Below, piece after piece: positions 1 through 7,632 of a stretch of DNA of 64,000 nucleotides. A program made the position numbers and the translations under genes. Below the pieces are notes generated by a model. That model saw only the letters and a program-made list of their open reading frames with translations, did not search any database and was not told the DNA's origin. The first letter of the stretch is position 1. Each line of letters opens with the position of its first letter. Source of the DNA: Corynebacterium oculi (GTDB lineage Bacteria > Actinomycetota > Actinomycetes > Mycobacteriales > Mycobacteriaceae); contig NZ_LKST01000004.1 in assembly GCF_001412105.1 (NCBI RefSeq), positions 124,001-188,000 of the forward strand. Reading direction: 5' to 3'.

Positions 1-151
1 TGATGGGCACGCGCACCACCAGGTCGGATTGATTGATCTTCAAAACGAGGTACTCTAGCGTTTCTCCGCCGATCTCGCGCTGCTCGATGTTCTCGATGAC
101 GGCGGCACCGTGGTGCGGGTAAACAACGACGTCCCCGACCTTGAAATCCAT
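1..151 (-). CDS. carD: CarD/CdnL-family RNA polymerase-binding regulator (partial)
   Basis: The first 50 codons are present; the rest lies before the window. The ATG is at 149-151 and the protein begins [20 protein letters not shown], which is the CarD_CdnL_TRCF RNA polymerase-interacting Tudor-like domain. CarD binds the RNAP beta subunit and stabilises open promoter complexes, chiefly at rRNA and housekeeping promoters. It is divergent from the lipoprotein gene, as carD and lpqE are in mycobacteria. A possible -10 (TAGGAT on the minus strand, 263-268) would give a leader of about 105 bases. Confidence 0.93.
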   Translation of the reverse strand, partial: MDFKVGDVVVYPHHGAAVIENIEQREIGGETLEYLVLKINQSDLVVRVPI

Positions 152-415
152 TCCCCACTCCTTGAGATCCACTGAGGTAAAACGCGAGCACAGTTGCGGC
201 CCCAGCGCCGAGCGATCCCCGAGGTTGGACGGGCTCCCTGGCGAGGGCATAACAGATTCATCATCCTACCACGCCCGCCTCGCGGATACCGGCCCATTCC
301 TCCGCCCAATGGATACCCCCTGCCTACCTCACTCAACTAGGACAGGCCTGTGAGAACGGCTAGGGTGGAGTGTATTAACTGTGTTTTTCCGCAAGATCGC
401 ATGGAGGACAATCCC

Positions 416-997
416 GTGAAGCCCCTGAAGTCCGCCGCCCGGCGCGGCGGTGTCATCTCCGCAGCCGCACTTTCCGCGCTCCTGCTGGCTTCCTGCTCCG
501 CAGGCCAGGTGACGCAGACCTCGGATCAGGTTGCCGCCGTCGATGGCGCCACCGCCCACAGCGAGGACGAGGCCGTGGCCCTGCGCGATGTCACCGTGAT
601 CGTGGCCGATTCCGGCGAGGCCGCCCTCAAGTTCACCGCCATCAACCAGGACACAGGAACCACCGCGCATCGCCTGCAATCCGTGAGCGTCAACGGCAAG
701 CCGGTGCGCGTGGATCAGACCCCGGACATCAACCCCGGGTGCAGCCTAGTGGCGGACTCCGCAGCGGGAATCGCGGATCTCAACAAGGACGTGGACGCCG
801 GCTGCATCGACTACACCGCCACCTCCCTGGAGAACGATAACTTCGCTCCCGGAGGCAACGCCGAGGTGCAGTTCACCTTCGATAACGGCACGATCCCCGT
901 CACCGCCACCATCTCCGCCCCGAACCTGGACTCCGGCACCGTGACCCGCGACTTCGACCGCTACGGCGAAAACGGCAAGGCACACGAGGAACACTAG
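416..997 (+). CDS. lpqE: LpqE-like lipoprotein
   Basis: Secreted lipoprotein of about 193 residues. I chose the GTG at 416 because GGAGGA at 403-408 sits about 8 bases upstream and a standard lipoprotein signal follows: basic N-terminus, hydrophobic core, and lipobox L-A-S-C ending at Cys27. The mature part is a soluble, Asp/Thr/Ala-rich beta-type domain with two further cysteines. Its position between divergent carD and co-directional radA equals M. tuberculosis Rv3584 (lpqE). Molecular function is unknown; it is expected on the outer face of the cytoplasmic membrane. Confidence 0.82.
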   Translation: MKPLKSAARRGGVISAAALSALLLASCSAGQVTQTSDQVAAVDGATAHSEDEAVALRDVTVIVADSGEAALKFTAINQDTGTTAHRLQSVSVNGKPVRVDQTPDINPGCSLVADSAAGIADLNKDVDAGCIDYTATSLENDNFAPGGNAEVQFTFDNGTIPVTATISAPNLDSGTVTRDFDRYGENGKAHEEH

Positions 998-1003
998 GGC
1001 TGA

Positions 1004-1031
1004 AGCGGGGGCTTATCGACGCACCCCCGCT
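1004..1031. terminator. Hairpin between lpqE and radA
   Basis: AGCGGGGG pairs with CCCCCGCT around a 12-base loop containing TATCGACG. It lies just after the lpqE stop. There is no T-tract, so termination is likely but not certain. Confidence 0.5.
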
Positions 1032-1080
1032 CGTTCGAACAGGAAAACGGCACCGAGGGGGCGGTGTCCCGGCCATCCTC

Positions 1081-1094
1081 TATGGTTCTAGGGC
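1081..1094 (+). promoter_or_regulatory. -10 box of radA, leaderless start
   Basis: TATGGT at 1081-1086 ends 8 bases before the radA ATG and no Shine-Dalgarno sequence is present, which suggests transcription starts at or next to the start codon. Confidence 0.45.
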
Positions 1095-2546
1095 ATGGCG
1101 AAAAAACCGCGCAGCATCCACACCTGCACCGAGTGCGGATATTCCTCCCCCAAGTGGCTGGGCCGCTGCCCAGAATGCGGGGCTTGGGGCTCCATGCAAG
1201 AATCCGCCCCGCCGCTCAGCGCGGCCGGGGCAGCGAGGGGGCGTGGGGGCTCGCTCGGCGGGGGCTCCGGCAAGCACGGCGCTGCTACCGGCCTCACGCC
1301 CACCTCCCCCGCCGCCCCCATGACCACCATCAGCGCAAATACCACGCGCACCATTCCCACCGGGATCGGGGAGCTAGATCGCGTGCTGGGCAGCGGGATC
1401 GTGCCCGGCTCCGTGGTGCTCATGGCCGGGGAACCCGGCGTGGGAAAATCCACCCTGCTGTTAGAGGTGGCCGCCCGCTGGGCCGCACAACCCACGGAAG
1501 CCGGGGCCGAGCAGAAAACCCGCACCGCCCTCTACGTCACCGCCGAGGAGTCCGTGGGGCAGGTGCGGCTGCGCGCCGAGCGCACCGGGGCGGTGCGCGA
1601 TACCCTCTACCTGGCGGCAGAACCCAACCTGGACGTGGTGTTCGGGCACGTTCACCAGGTCAAGCCCTCCCTGCTCATCGTGGACTCCGTGCAAACCATG
1701 CAGGCCGACGGCGTGGAGGGCGTGGCCGGGGGCGTGGCGCAATCCCGCGCGGTGACCGCCGCGCTGACCACCCTGGCCAAGACCACCGGGATTCCCATCC
1801 TGCTGGTGGGGCACGTGACCAAGGACGGCAACGTGGCCGGGCCGCGCGTGCTGGAACACCTGGTGGACGTGGTGCTGAACTTCGAGGGGGATCGCCATTC
1901 CAGCCTGCGCATGCTGCGCGGCATCAAGAACCGCTTTGGGGCCACGGACGAGGTGGGCTGCTTTGAACAGACCGCCGGGGGAATCCGCGAGGTACCCGAC
2001 CCTTCTGGCCTATTTCTCTCCCACCGGGATCACACCCCGGACGGCTCCGCCGTGACCGTAGCGATGGACGGCGTGCGCCCCATCCTGGCGGAGGTTCAAT
2101 CCCTGGCGGTGGACTCCCCGGCCAAGAACCCCCGCCGGGTGGTCACCGGCCTGGACTCCACCCGCGTGCCCATGGTGCTGGCGGTGCTCACCGCCCGCGC
2201 CCAGATCAACACCCACACCAAGGACGTGTACGTGGCCACCGTGGGCGGCATGAGGATCGGGGAACCCGCCACGGACCTCGCCGTGGCGATGGCCACCGTG
2301 TCCACCATCGCGGAAAAACCGCTGCCCGCCCGCACCGTGTTCATCGGTGAGGTGGGCCTGGCCGGGGAACTGCGCCGCGTCCTTTCCCTGGAGCGTCGCC
2401 TTCAGGAGGCCGCCCGGTTGGGTTATGCCCGGGCGGTGGTACCCGCCGGAGAGAAGATCGCGGTACCGGGGATAAAGGTGAGCCCCGCTTCCACGGTGGC
2501 GGAGGCCATCGCGGCGGCGGGGCTGAAACAGAAAGAGGGGAAATAA
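1095..2546 (+). CDS. radA: DNA repair protein RadA
   Basis: RecA-like ATPase that drives branch migration of recombination intermediates. The 483-residue protein has the full family layout: N-terminal C4 zinc finger (Cys11, 14, 25, 28), an Ala/Gly/Ser-rich linker, Walker A GEPGVGKST near residue 112, the RadA signature KNRFG near residue 278, and a C-terminal Lon-protease-like domain. Length is a little above the usual 455-465 because of the linker. In mycobacteria disA follows immediately; here the next gene is convergent and its stop is only 3 bases away. Confidence 0.97.
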   Translation: MAKKPRSIHTCTECGYSSPKWLGRCPECGAWGSMQESAPPLSAAGAARGRGGSLGGGSGKHGAATGLTPTSPAAPMTTISANTTRTIPTGIGELDRVLGSGIVPGSVVLMAGEPGVGKSTLLLEVAARWAAQPTEAGAEQKTRTALYVTAEESVGQVRLRAERTGAVRDTLYLAAEPNLDVVFGHVHQVKPSLLIVDSVQTMQADGVEGVAGGVAQSRAVTAALTTLAKTTGIPILLVGHVTKDGNVAGPRVLEHLVDVVLNFEGDRHSSLRMLRGIKNRFGATDEVGCFEQTAGGIREVPDPSGLFLSHRDHTPDGSAVTVAMDGVRPILAEVQSLAVDSPAKNPRRVVTGLDSTRVPMVLAVLTARAQINTHTKDVYVATVGGMRIGEPATDLAVAMATVSTIAEKPLPARTVFIGEVGLAGELRRVLSLERRLQEAARLGYARAVVPAGEKIAVPGIKVSPASTVAEAIAAAGLKQKEGK

Positions 2547-2549
2547 AGC

Positions 2550-3260
2550 TCAGGCGAGGTTAAACGGCTGCGCCGGGGAGGCGTGTTTGCCGATCACCGC
2601 GTGCAGGTAATAGGAACCCGGTTCCACGGGGGTGCGGGCCTCGCACTGCTTGGGCGCGGACGTGGTGCGCGACCACACCGACTCAAAGTGCCGTTCCTCC
2701 CCCTTGGGGAAGGAACGCTGGCCGGAGCCCTCCGAGGGATTGCAGTCCACGTCTGCCCATACTCGGGAGTTATCCGCCATGGAGTACACCTCAAAGCGCA
2801 GGGTTTCCCTATCCAGGTCAACCTCGCAATCCGCCCCGGTGGGGTTCTTGACCGTCATATAGAAGGTGGGCTTCTCCCCCTGGCGGTAGGTGGACTGCGA
2901 GGTGGCGGCCGTGATCTGGAGATCATTGAGTTCACAGGTGCGCTTCTCCGCCGCCGCCACGGTGCTGGGGGCCGCGCTGGGTTCCTCGCTCTCACGCTCC
3001 TGCTCGGTGGTCTCCCCCGTTTTCTCCGCCGAGGATTCTTCCTGCCCGGAGGTCTCGGCCGCGTCGCTCGGCTTCTCGCTCGAAGCGGCCGCCGGGGCGG
3101 CGCTGGTGGGCGCGGGTTGTTGTTCTTCCTCGCCACCGCCGCCCAGGGCCACGGCGGCCCAGATCAGGGCGATGGCTACCACGAGGACGATCACGGCGGC
3201 GGCCACGCGGCGTCGCACGTAGATCTCTTGGGGAAGGCGACCTGGTTGTTGCGTGCTCAC
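2550..3260 (-). CDS. Membrane-anchored extracytoplasmic protein (Rv3587c-like)
   Basis: 236 residues. One membrane segment (about residues 18-40) follows a short basic cytoplasmic tail; then a low-complexity Glu/Ser/Ala-rich linker (about 45-105) that would span the wall; then a globular C-terminal domain with four cysteines and an Ig-like pattern (YRQGEKPTFYMTVKNPTG). The place between radA and carbonic anhydrase matches Rv3587c of M. tuberculosis. Function unknown. Convergent with radA. Confidence 0.8.
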   Translation of the reverse strand: MSTQQPGRLPQEIYVRRRVAAAVIVLVVAIALIWAAVALGGGGEEEQQPAPTSAAPAAASSEKPSDAAETSGQEESSAEKTGETTEQERESEEPSAAPSTVAAAEKRTCELNDLQITAATSQSTYRQGEKPTFYMTVKNPTGADCEVDLDRETLRFEVYSMADNSRVWADVDCNPSEGSGQRSFPKGEERHFESVWSRTTSAPKQCEARTPVEPGSYYLHAVIGKHASPAQPFNLA

Positions 3261-3312
3261 GCCTTCCCACTCTATGCGGTTGAGCCCCGAGCCGAGGGAA
3301 AACCACGCCGTT

Positions 3313-4050
3313 TTAATGCCCGTCCTTGCGCATGAGGGAGGAATGATCCATCCGCCACGTCACCGCCGTCATGGCCATCGCCCCCAGGCAAAGCAGGAAG
3401 AGCGCGTTTTCCACCCCCTGATGGTAAAAGGTGGCCCCGCCCACCGCAGCGCCGAACACAAAACCCAGGTACGTAGCCAGTTGCGGGAACCACATCCACT
3501 TTTGTTTGCCCGCGATGTGCAGGGCGATGCCCTGGCCGATCTTGACCAGCGTGCCCGTGACATAGGACAGCGGCATGACCACTTGGCCGCGCCTGCTGAT
3601 CGAGGTGTTGAGCGCGCCGAGGCCAAAGGCCAGGAACAAGATGGGGGTGGGGGTCAACCCGCTTTCATGGTTGCCCGCCCAGAGGTCGGAGAGAAAGGCC
3701 AGGATGATGGCGATGGTGGTGACCACCATCGCGCCGTGGCGGGCGTGCGACCACAGGTAAATGCGCGCCAGGGTGGCGGTCAAGGCGCCGATGACAAAGA
3801 CCACCACGGCGCTCAGCGCGGCCAGGCCCGCTCCCGTGCTGCCGTGGATGGGTTCCAGCACCATGCGCTCGGTATTGCCGGTCATGAAGGTGACATACCA
3901 CCCGGAGGAATACAGCCAGGCCGCCGCCCCCGTTGCTCCCGCCAGGCTGGCGAGCATGACCCCTAAGAAAAACTCCCGAAGGTTGTAATACGGGGCCATG
4001 TAGTCATAGGTGCCGTCGAGGATCTCTCGCCACACTTCTCTCCGCTTCAT
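3313..4050 (-). CDS. YoaK/DUF1275 family membrane protein
   Basis: 245-residue polytopic membrane protein with six or seven hydrophobic segments and family features such as FMTGNTER early and YVTGTLVKIGQ in the middle, both typical of DUF1275. The transported substrate is unknown. It ends four bases from the carbonic anhydrase start and is probably co-transcribed with it. It has no counterpart in the mycobacterial version of this block, so it may have been inserted or retained only here. Confidence 0.85.
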   Translation of the reverse strand: MKRREVWREILDGTYDYMAPYYNLREFFLGVMLASLAGATGAAAWLYSSGWYVTFMTGNTERMVLEPIHGSTGAGLAALSAVVVFVIGALTATLARIYLWSHARHGAMVVTTIAIILAFLSDLWAGNHESGLTPTPILFLAFGLGALNTSISRRGQVVMPLSYVTGTLVKIGQGIALHIAGKQKWMWFPQLATYLGFVFGAAVGGATFYHQGVENALFLLCLGAMAMTAVTWRMDHSSLMRKDGH

Positions 4051-4054
4051 GGCA

Positions 4055-4675
4055 TCAACTCACCCCATGCGTGGCCACGGTTTCCACGTGGCCGTCGGCA
4101 AGCATATAGCGCAGGCCCACCACGCCAATCTCCCCGCGCTCGATGTGCTCCGGCAGGTGCGGGAGGCGGTGCATGAGCTGTCCGATGGTCTCCGTGACAT
4201 GAATCCGCTCGTAATCGCTCTTGCTGTGGCGATCCTCCCGGCGCGCCGCCAGGATCGAGGGCGTCACGCGCTCCACCAGGATGCGCTGCCAGCCATCGGG
4301 AATCTCGCCGTTATCCAGGGCGTCGGTGGCCGCCGCCACCGCGCCGCAGCTCTCGTGCCCCATCACCACGATCAGCGGCACGCCCAACCCGTCCACGGCG
4401 TATTCCAAGGAGGCCAGCACGGCGGGGTCGGTGATCTCGCCCGCCGTGCGGATCACAAAGAGATCACCAAACCCCACGTCAAAGATCAGCTCCACGGGCA
4501 CGCGAGAATCGGAACACGCCAACACCACAGCTGCCGGGTTCTGCCCCGTGCGCAGCGTCTCGCGGCGGTGATCGTCACGGTGGGGGTTCTTTTCCTGCGC
4601 CGCACAAAAGCGCTTGTTGCCTGCCTGAAGGGCCTCCCACACGGACTGCGGGGAGGCGTGAGGATACAAAGTCAT
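4055..4675 (-). CDS. Beta-carbonic anhydrase
   Basis: Interconverts CO2 and bicarbonate, feeding biotin-dependent carboxylases. The 206-residue protein shows all zinc ligands and the catalytic dyad: Cys54-x-Asp56-x-Arg58 in ACSDSRVP, and His107 and Cys110 in MGHESCGA. It corresponds by position to M. tuberculosis canB (Rv3588c). TAAGAT on the minus strand (4686-4691) lies about 10 bases before the ATG, so the leader is very short or absent. Confidence 0.93.
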   Translation of the reverse strand: MTLYPHASPQSVWEALQAGNKRFCAAQEKNPHRDDHRRETLRTGQNPAAVVLACSDSRVPVELIFDVGFGDLFVIRTAGEITDPAVLASLEYAVDGLGVPLIVVMGHESCGAVAAATDALDNGEIPDGWQRILVERVTPSILAARREDRHSKSDYERIHVTETIGQLMHRLPHLPEHIERGEIGVVGLRYMLADGHVETVATHGVS

Positions 4676-4719
4676 AATGTGAATAATCTTACATAACTTC
4701 GCCCCTCATACCGCCCCCT

Positions 4720-4731
4720 TATACTGCGGTG
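4720..4731 (+). promoter_or_regulatory. -10 box of mutY, leaderless start
   Basis: TATACT at 4720-4725 is followed by tandem GTG codons at 4729 and 4732. The expected transcription start is about 4732, which would make the second GTG the leaderless start. Confidence 0.6.
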
Positions 4732-5598
4732 GTGACCACCCTCCAACACGACGTCATCGCCTGGTACCGCACCCACGCCCGCGATCTCCCCTGGCGGGCT
4801 CCCGGCACCACGGCCTGGGAGGTGCTGCTCTCCGAGGTGATGAGCCAACAAACCCCGGTGGCGCGCGTGGAGCCCATCTGGGAGCAATGGCGGGAGCGCT
4901 GGCCCACCCCAGCCGACTTCGCCCGAGCAGGCCGCGACGAGGTACTGCGCGCCTGGGGCCGCCTGGGCTACCCCCGCCGCGCGCTACGGCTCCACGAATG
5001 CGCCGCGGAAATCACCCGCCGCTTCCACGGGCAGGTTCCCGACGAGGTCGAGGACCTACTGAGCCTGCCCGGCATCGGGGAATACACCGCCCGCGCCGTG
5101 GCCTGCTTCCACTACGGGCGCAACGTGCCGGTGGTGGACACCAACGTGCGCCGGGTGTACCGCCGCGCCATCGAAGGGCGCTACCTCGCCGGCACCGCCT
5201 CCAAAAAGGAACTCGCCCAGGTAGGCGCGCTCCTGCCCGAACAAGACGGCCCCACCTTCTCCGTGGGACTCATGGAATTAGGCGCGCTCGTGTGCACCGC
5301 CTCCTCCCCCTCCTGCACGATCTGCCCACTACAAGCGCGCTGCGCCTGGGTGGCGGCAGGCAGCCCGCAACCCAGCGCGGAAGAAAAGAAACGCCGCCGC
5401 GTGCAAAAGTACACCGGCACCGACCGCCACGCCCGGGGCACCATCATGGCCCTGCTGCGCGGCTCGGAATCCGTCACCCAGGCGCAGATCGACGTCGCCT
5501 GGCCCGACGCCGCCCAACGCTCCCGCGCGCTATTCGGCTTGCTTGACGACGGCCTCGCGGAGCAGCTTGACGACGGCACGTTCCGGTTGCCGCGCTGA
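4729..5598 (+). CDS. mutY: A/G-specific adenine glycosylase MutY
   Basis: Removes adenine paired with 8-oxoguanine. Visible landmarks: catalytic Glu36 in LLSEVMSQQT, helix-hairpin-helix LPGIGEYTARA (113-123), catalytic Asp137 in VVDTNV, and a 4Fe-4S cluster (Cys189, 196, 199, 205; spacing 6-2-5). At 289 residues it is shorter than E. coli MutY (350) and seems to lack most of the NUDIX-like C-terminal domain that reads 8-oxoG, as in other actinobacterial forms. Start is GTG 4729 or 4732; the second fits the promoter better. Confidence 0.95.
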   Translation: MVTTLQHDVIAWYRTHARDLPWRAPGTTAWEVLLSEVMSQQTPVARVEPIWEQWRERWPTPADFARAGRDEVLRAWGRLGYPRRALRLHECAAEITRRFHGQVPDEVEDLLSLPGIGEYTARAVACFHYGRNVPVVDTNVRRVYRRAIEGRYLAGTASKKELAQVGALLPEQDGPTFSVGLMELGALVCTASSPSCTICPLQARCAWVAAGSPQPSAEEKKRRRVQKYTGTDRHARGTIMALLRGSESVTQAQIDVAWPDAAQRSRALFGLLDDGLAEQLDDGTFRLPR

Positions 5599-5600
5599 GG

Positions 5601-5700
5601 GGTACTAGAAAGCTACTGGAAAGCAAGCTTTCCAGTAGAAATGGTGGTTCACCTGCGGGTTTTCCAGCTACTTGAAACTACTTGAAAAATTTTCAAGTAG
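5601..5700. repeat. Direct repeat copy 1 (left flank of AlbA_2 regulator gene)
   Basis: A ~100-bp segment beginning ggtactagaaagctactgga is repeated at 7101-7201 with about five differences (one indel and four substitutions). Each copy contains a palindrome of CTACTGGAAAGC half-sites, a spacer with atggtggttcacct, and a second palindrome of CTACTTGAAA half-sites. The two copies bracket exactly one gene. Confidence 0.95.
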
Positions 5701-5703
5701 GAT
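5613..5703 (+). promoter_or_regulatory. Iterated CTACTKGAAA operator array and -10 of AlbA_2 regulator 1
   Basis: The decamer CTACT(T/G)GAAA occurs at 5613, 5668 and 5678 on the plus strand and, inverted, at 5629-5638 and 5691-5700, with a partial inverted site at 5661-5667. This forms two palindromes (5613-5638 and 5678-5700, the latter perfect about a central base) plus a half-site one helical turn before the second. The candidate -10 TAGGAT (5698-5703) overlaps the last site, so a bound regulator would block polymerase. That the downstream gene binds here is inferred from its winged-helix domain. Confidence 0.7.
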
Positions 5704-5711
5704 TTGAGGGC

Positions 5712-7100
5712 ATGAAAGACATGTCTCTTGACCAGGTCACGACCCGCGCGGAGGACCAGTGGTTTGATCGAAAGTCTTTCGAGATCAAGCCAAAGGACCT
5801 CGCAAAAGCGCTCGTCGGCCTTGCCAACGCCGAGGGAGGGATCATCGCCTGGGGAATCCGCGACCGCAAACTCCAAGGAACTCCCACCCCAGATCAAGAC
5901 AACGCCATGCGCCAAGCCACCCTGGATTTCACCGATCCCACAGTGGAAGTGCGTTCCACCCGCCTCAGCGGAACCACCCCAGACGGTAAGCCTGCACAAG
6001 TGATTCTGCTCAAGGTGTCACCCAGCCCCCGGGTGCATTACCTCACCAACGGCGAATGTTGGCTGCGCGTGGGCGATGAGACCAAGCAACTCAAGAAGAT
6101 TGAGGAAATCCAAGAACTGGCCTACTCCAAGGGCGAGCGCACCCACGACTCCACCCCGGTAGCAGATACAAGCGTAAATGACATTGACCCTACCCTCTTG
6201 CAGAAATACGCCAGCACCATTGGATCAAGCAGCCCCGACAATGCACTGCGAGCACGCCATCTGCTCACCCGAGCAGACAACGCAACCGTCGGAGCCATCC
6301 TCATGCTCGGCAAGGACCCCCAAGAGTTCTTCCCGCACGCCACGATACGGGTGCTGAAGTGGGCGGAAAAGGATCGCCACTACGGGCGCAATCAACTGCT
6401 TGAGGCGGATCGTCATTTCACCGGCACCATCCCCTCCCAGATCGAGGAGGCGAGGAAGTACATCCTCTCTCTACTCCCCCACACCTCCCGGCTAGGACAC
6501 GAGGGGAAATTCATCAAAGAACCCGTAGTCCCCACCGACGCATGGCTAGAAGGGCTGGTCAACGCCGTAATCCACCGCTCGTACAGCCTCATCGGAAACC
6601 ATATCCGCTTTGAGATCTACCCCGACCGCATAGAGATCACCAATCCCGGACGCTTTCCCGGCCTTGCAGACCCACGCCACCCGGAAAGCATTAGCCGCTT
6701 TGCCCGCAACCCCACCATCGCGCGCATGGCCTCCGAACTTCGCATCGGACAGGAACTCGGCGAGGGGATTCGCCGCATTTTCTCAGAAATGCGCGCCGTA
6801 GGCTTCACCGATCCCGCTTACAGCCAGACCAACGGCACGGTCACCCTCCGGCTAGGCACTACCCGAAGGGTAAGCGAACAGCACCTCGCAACCCTTCCCA
6901 CCGGAGCAGCAGCCGTGCTGACCGCTTTACAACGAGCAGACACGCCACTCGGCACGGGCGACATCGCCACAATGGTTAATATGAGCAGGCCCTCCACCCG
7001 CAATGCCCTCACCGCCTTGCGAAACGCCGGATACATTACGTGGCAGGGGCAATCACCCCGCGATCCTCGCGCCACGTGGGCCATCAAGGACGCCCTCTAG
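5712..7100 (+). CDS. AlbA_2 / GHKL-ATPase / winged-helix regulator (copy 1)
   Basis: 462 residues from the ATG at 5712, which lies 8 bases after a TAGGAT -10 (leaderless); ATG 5721 is an alternative. Order of parts: N-terminal AlbA_2 (Schlafen-type) domain about 1-130 with ANAEGGIIAWGI; a middle region; a GHKL-type ATP-binding domain about 250-370 with LVNAVIHRSY and IYPDRIEITNPGRFPG; and a C-terminal winged helix about 400-462 (TGDIATMVNMSRPSTRNALT). This is the COG2865 architecture of predicted DNA-binding regulators; some relatives sit in defence islands. The gene stands alone between ~100-bp direct repeats and is probably autoregulated. A defence role is possible but not shown. Confidence 0.85.
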   Translation: MKDMSLDQVTTRAEDQWFDRKSFEIKPKDLAKALVGLANAEGGIIAWGIRDRKLQGTPTPDQDNAMRQATLDFTDPTVEVRSTRLSGTTPDGKPAQVILLKVSPSPRVHYLTNGECWLRVGDETKQLKKIEEIQELAYSKGERTHDSTPVADTSVNDIDPTLLQKYASTIGSSSPDNALRARHLLTRADNATVGAILMLGKDPQEFFPHATIRVLKWAEKDRHYGRNQLLEADRHFTGTIPSQIEEARKYILSLLPHTSRLGHEGKFIKEPVVPTDAWLEGLVNAVIHRSYSLIGNHIRFEIYPDRIEITNPGRFPGLADPRHPESISRFARNPTIARMASELRIGQELGEGIRRIFSEMRAVGFTDPAYSQTNGTVTLRLGTTRRVSEQHLATLPTGAAAVLTALQRADTPLGTGDIATMVNMSRPSTRNALTALRNAGYITWQGQSPRDPRATWAIKDAL

Positions 7101-7201
7101 GGTTACTAGAAAGCTACTGGAAAGCTGGCTTTCCAGTAGAAATGGTGGTTCACCTGTGGGTTTTCCAGCTACTTGAAACTACTGGAAAAATTTTCAAGTA
7201 G
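7101..7201. repeat. Direct repeat copy 2 (right flank of AlbA_2 regulator gene)
   Basis: Second copy of the ~100-bp repeat, starting at the stop codon of the regulator. The first palindrome is intact with a changed centre; the second has one mismatch (CTACTGGAAA against TTTCAAGTAG). The TAGGAT -10 is not conserved, so this copy retains binding sites without the promoter. No transposase or terminal target duplication was seen. Confidence 0.95.
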
Positions 7202-7206
7202 CTCTT

Positions 7207-7380
7207 CTACTTCTTCCACCGGCCCCGGAAGTTCAGGCCACCGGGCAGGTTCACCCAAAAGCCACCACGGCTATTCACCGTGATCGGCCCGATCTTGGTG
7301 GAGGCCGAGGCCCCCGAGCCGGAGACGTTGATCCAACTGTTCTTGCCCGTCTTTTTCCTCTTGCGGTACTGCAGACCCAT
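7207..7380 (-). CDS. Small DUF4236-like protein
   Basis: 57-residue ORF. It starts MGLQYRKRKK and continues with NSWINVSGSGASASTKIGP and VNLPGGLNFRGRW, the Lys/Arg-rich start and Ser/Gly-rich beta pattern typical of the DUF4236 family. AGAGGAGAGGAACC lies just before the ATG (start codon 7378-7380). The stop falls six bases beyond repeat copy 2. Function is unknown. DUF4236 proteins are often accessory genes, which fits an island here. A candidate -10 (TAGGAT, minus strand) lies near 7420. Confidence 0.75.
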   Translation of the reverse strand: MGLQYRKRKKTGKNSWINVSGSGASASTKIGPITVNSRGGFWVNLPGGLNFRGRWKK

Positions 7381-7449
7381 CGCTGTTGGTTCCTCTCCTC
7401 TTAACTAAGTACTGCGGGCAATCCTACCGAGGTCTGGTACACACCCCAC

Positions 7450-7632
7450 CGGGTGTGGGAACACAGTGATGCTCAGGAGTCACACAGTGGCAGAGAAAGG
7501 TGACCGCAATGCGCTGTGTGACGGTTGTGAACCTCATCAGTCACACAGCGGCAGCAAAAGATACTTGCATTTCGCTTGGTGACCCGTGGGATTCACACCA
7601 GTCACACAGCGACGAGGAAAAATCACTCCACC
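7450..7632. repeat. Three-unit repeat array, 61-bp period
   Basis: AGTCACACAG(T/C)G occurs at 7478, 7539 and 7600, spaced exactly 61 bp. In unit 2 the arm CGCTGTGTGAC (7512-7522) is a perfect inverse of GTCACACAGCG (7540-7550) across 17 bases; unit 3 has an imperfect CGCTTGGTGAC arm at the same offset; in unit 1 the left arm is degraded. The array lies upstream of the DUF4236 gene and overlaps the last codons of the ABC-class ATPase, so it may be an operator for the small gene. Remaining bases between 7381 and 7449 hold its leader and likely promoter. Confidence 0.8.

Noticed and set aside
1064..1966. Arg/Gly-rich ORF over radA
   Set aside because: Frame-shifted shadow of radA; composition typical of high-GC antisense or alternate frames. 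The same applies to other long alternate ORFs over groEL, clpC and ftsH.
5601..7201. Insertion sequence or composite transposon
   Set aside because: The repeats are direct, no transposase is present, and the repeat acts as promoter and operator.
7450..7632. CRISPR array suggested by the 61-bp period
   Set aside because: Only 11-16 bases are conserved, the remainder is not unique spacer-like, the last unit overlaps a gene, and no cas gene is near.
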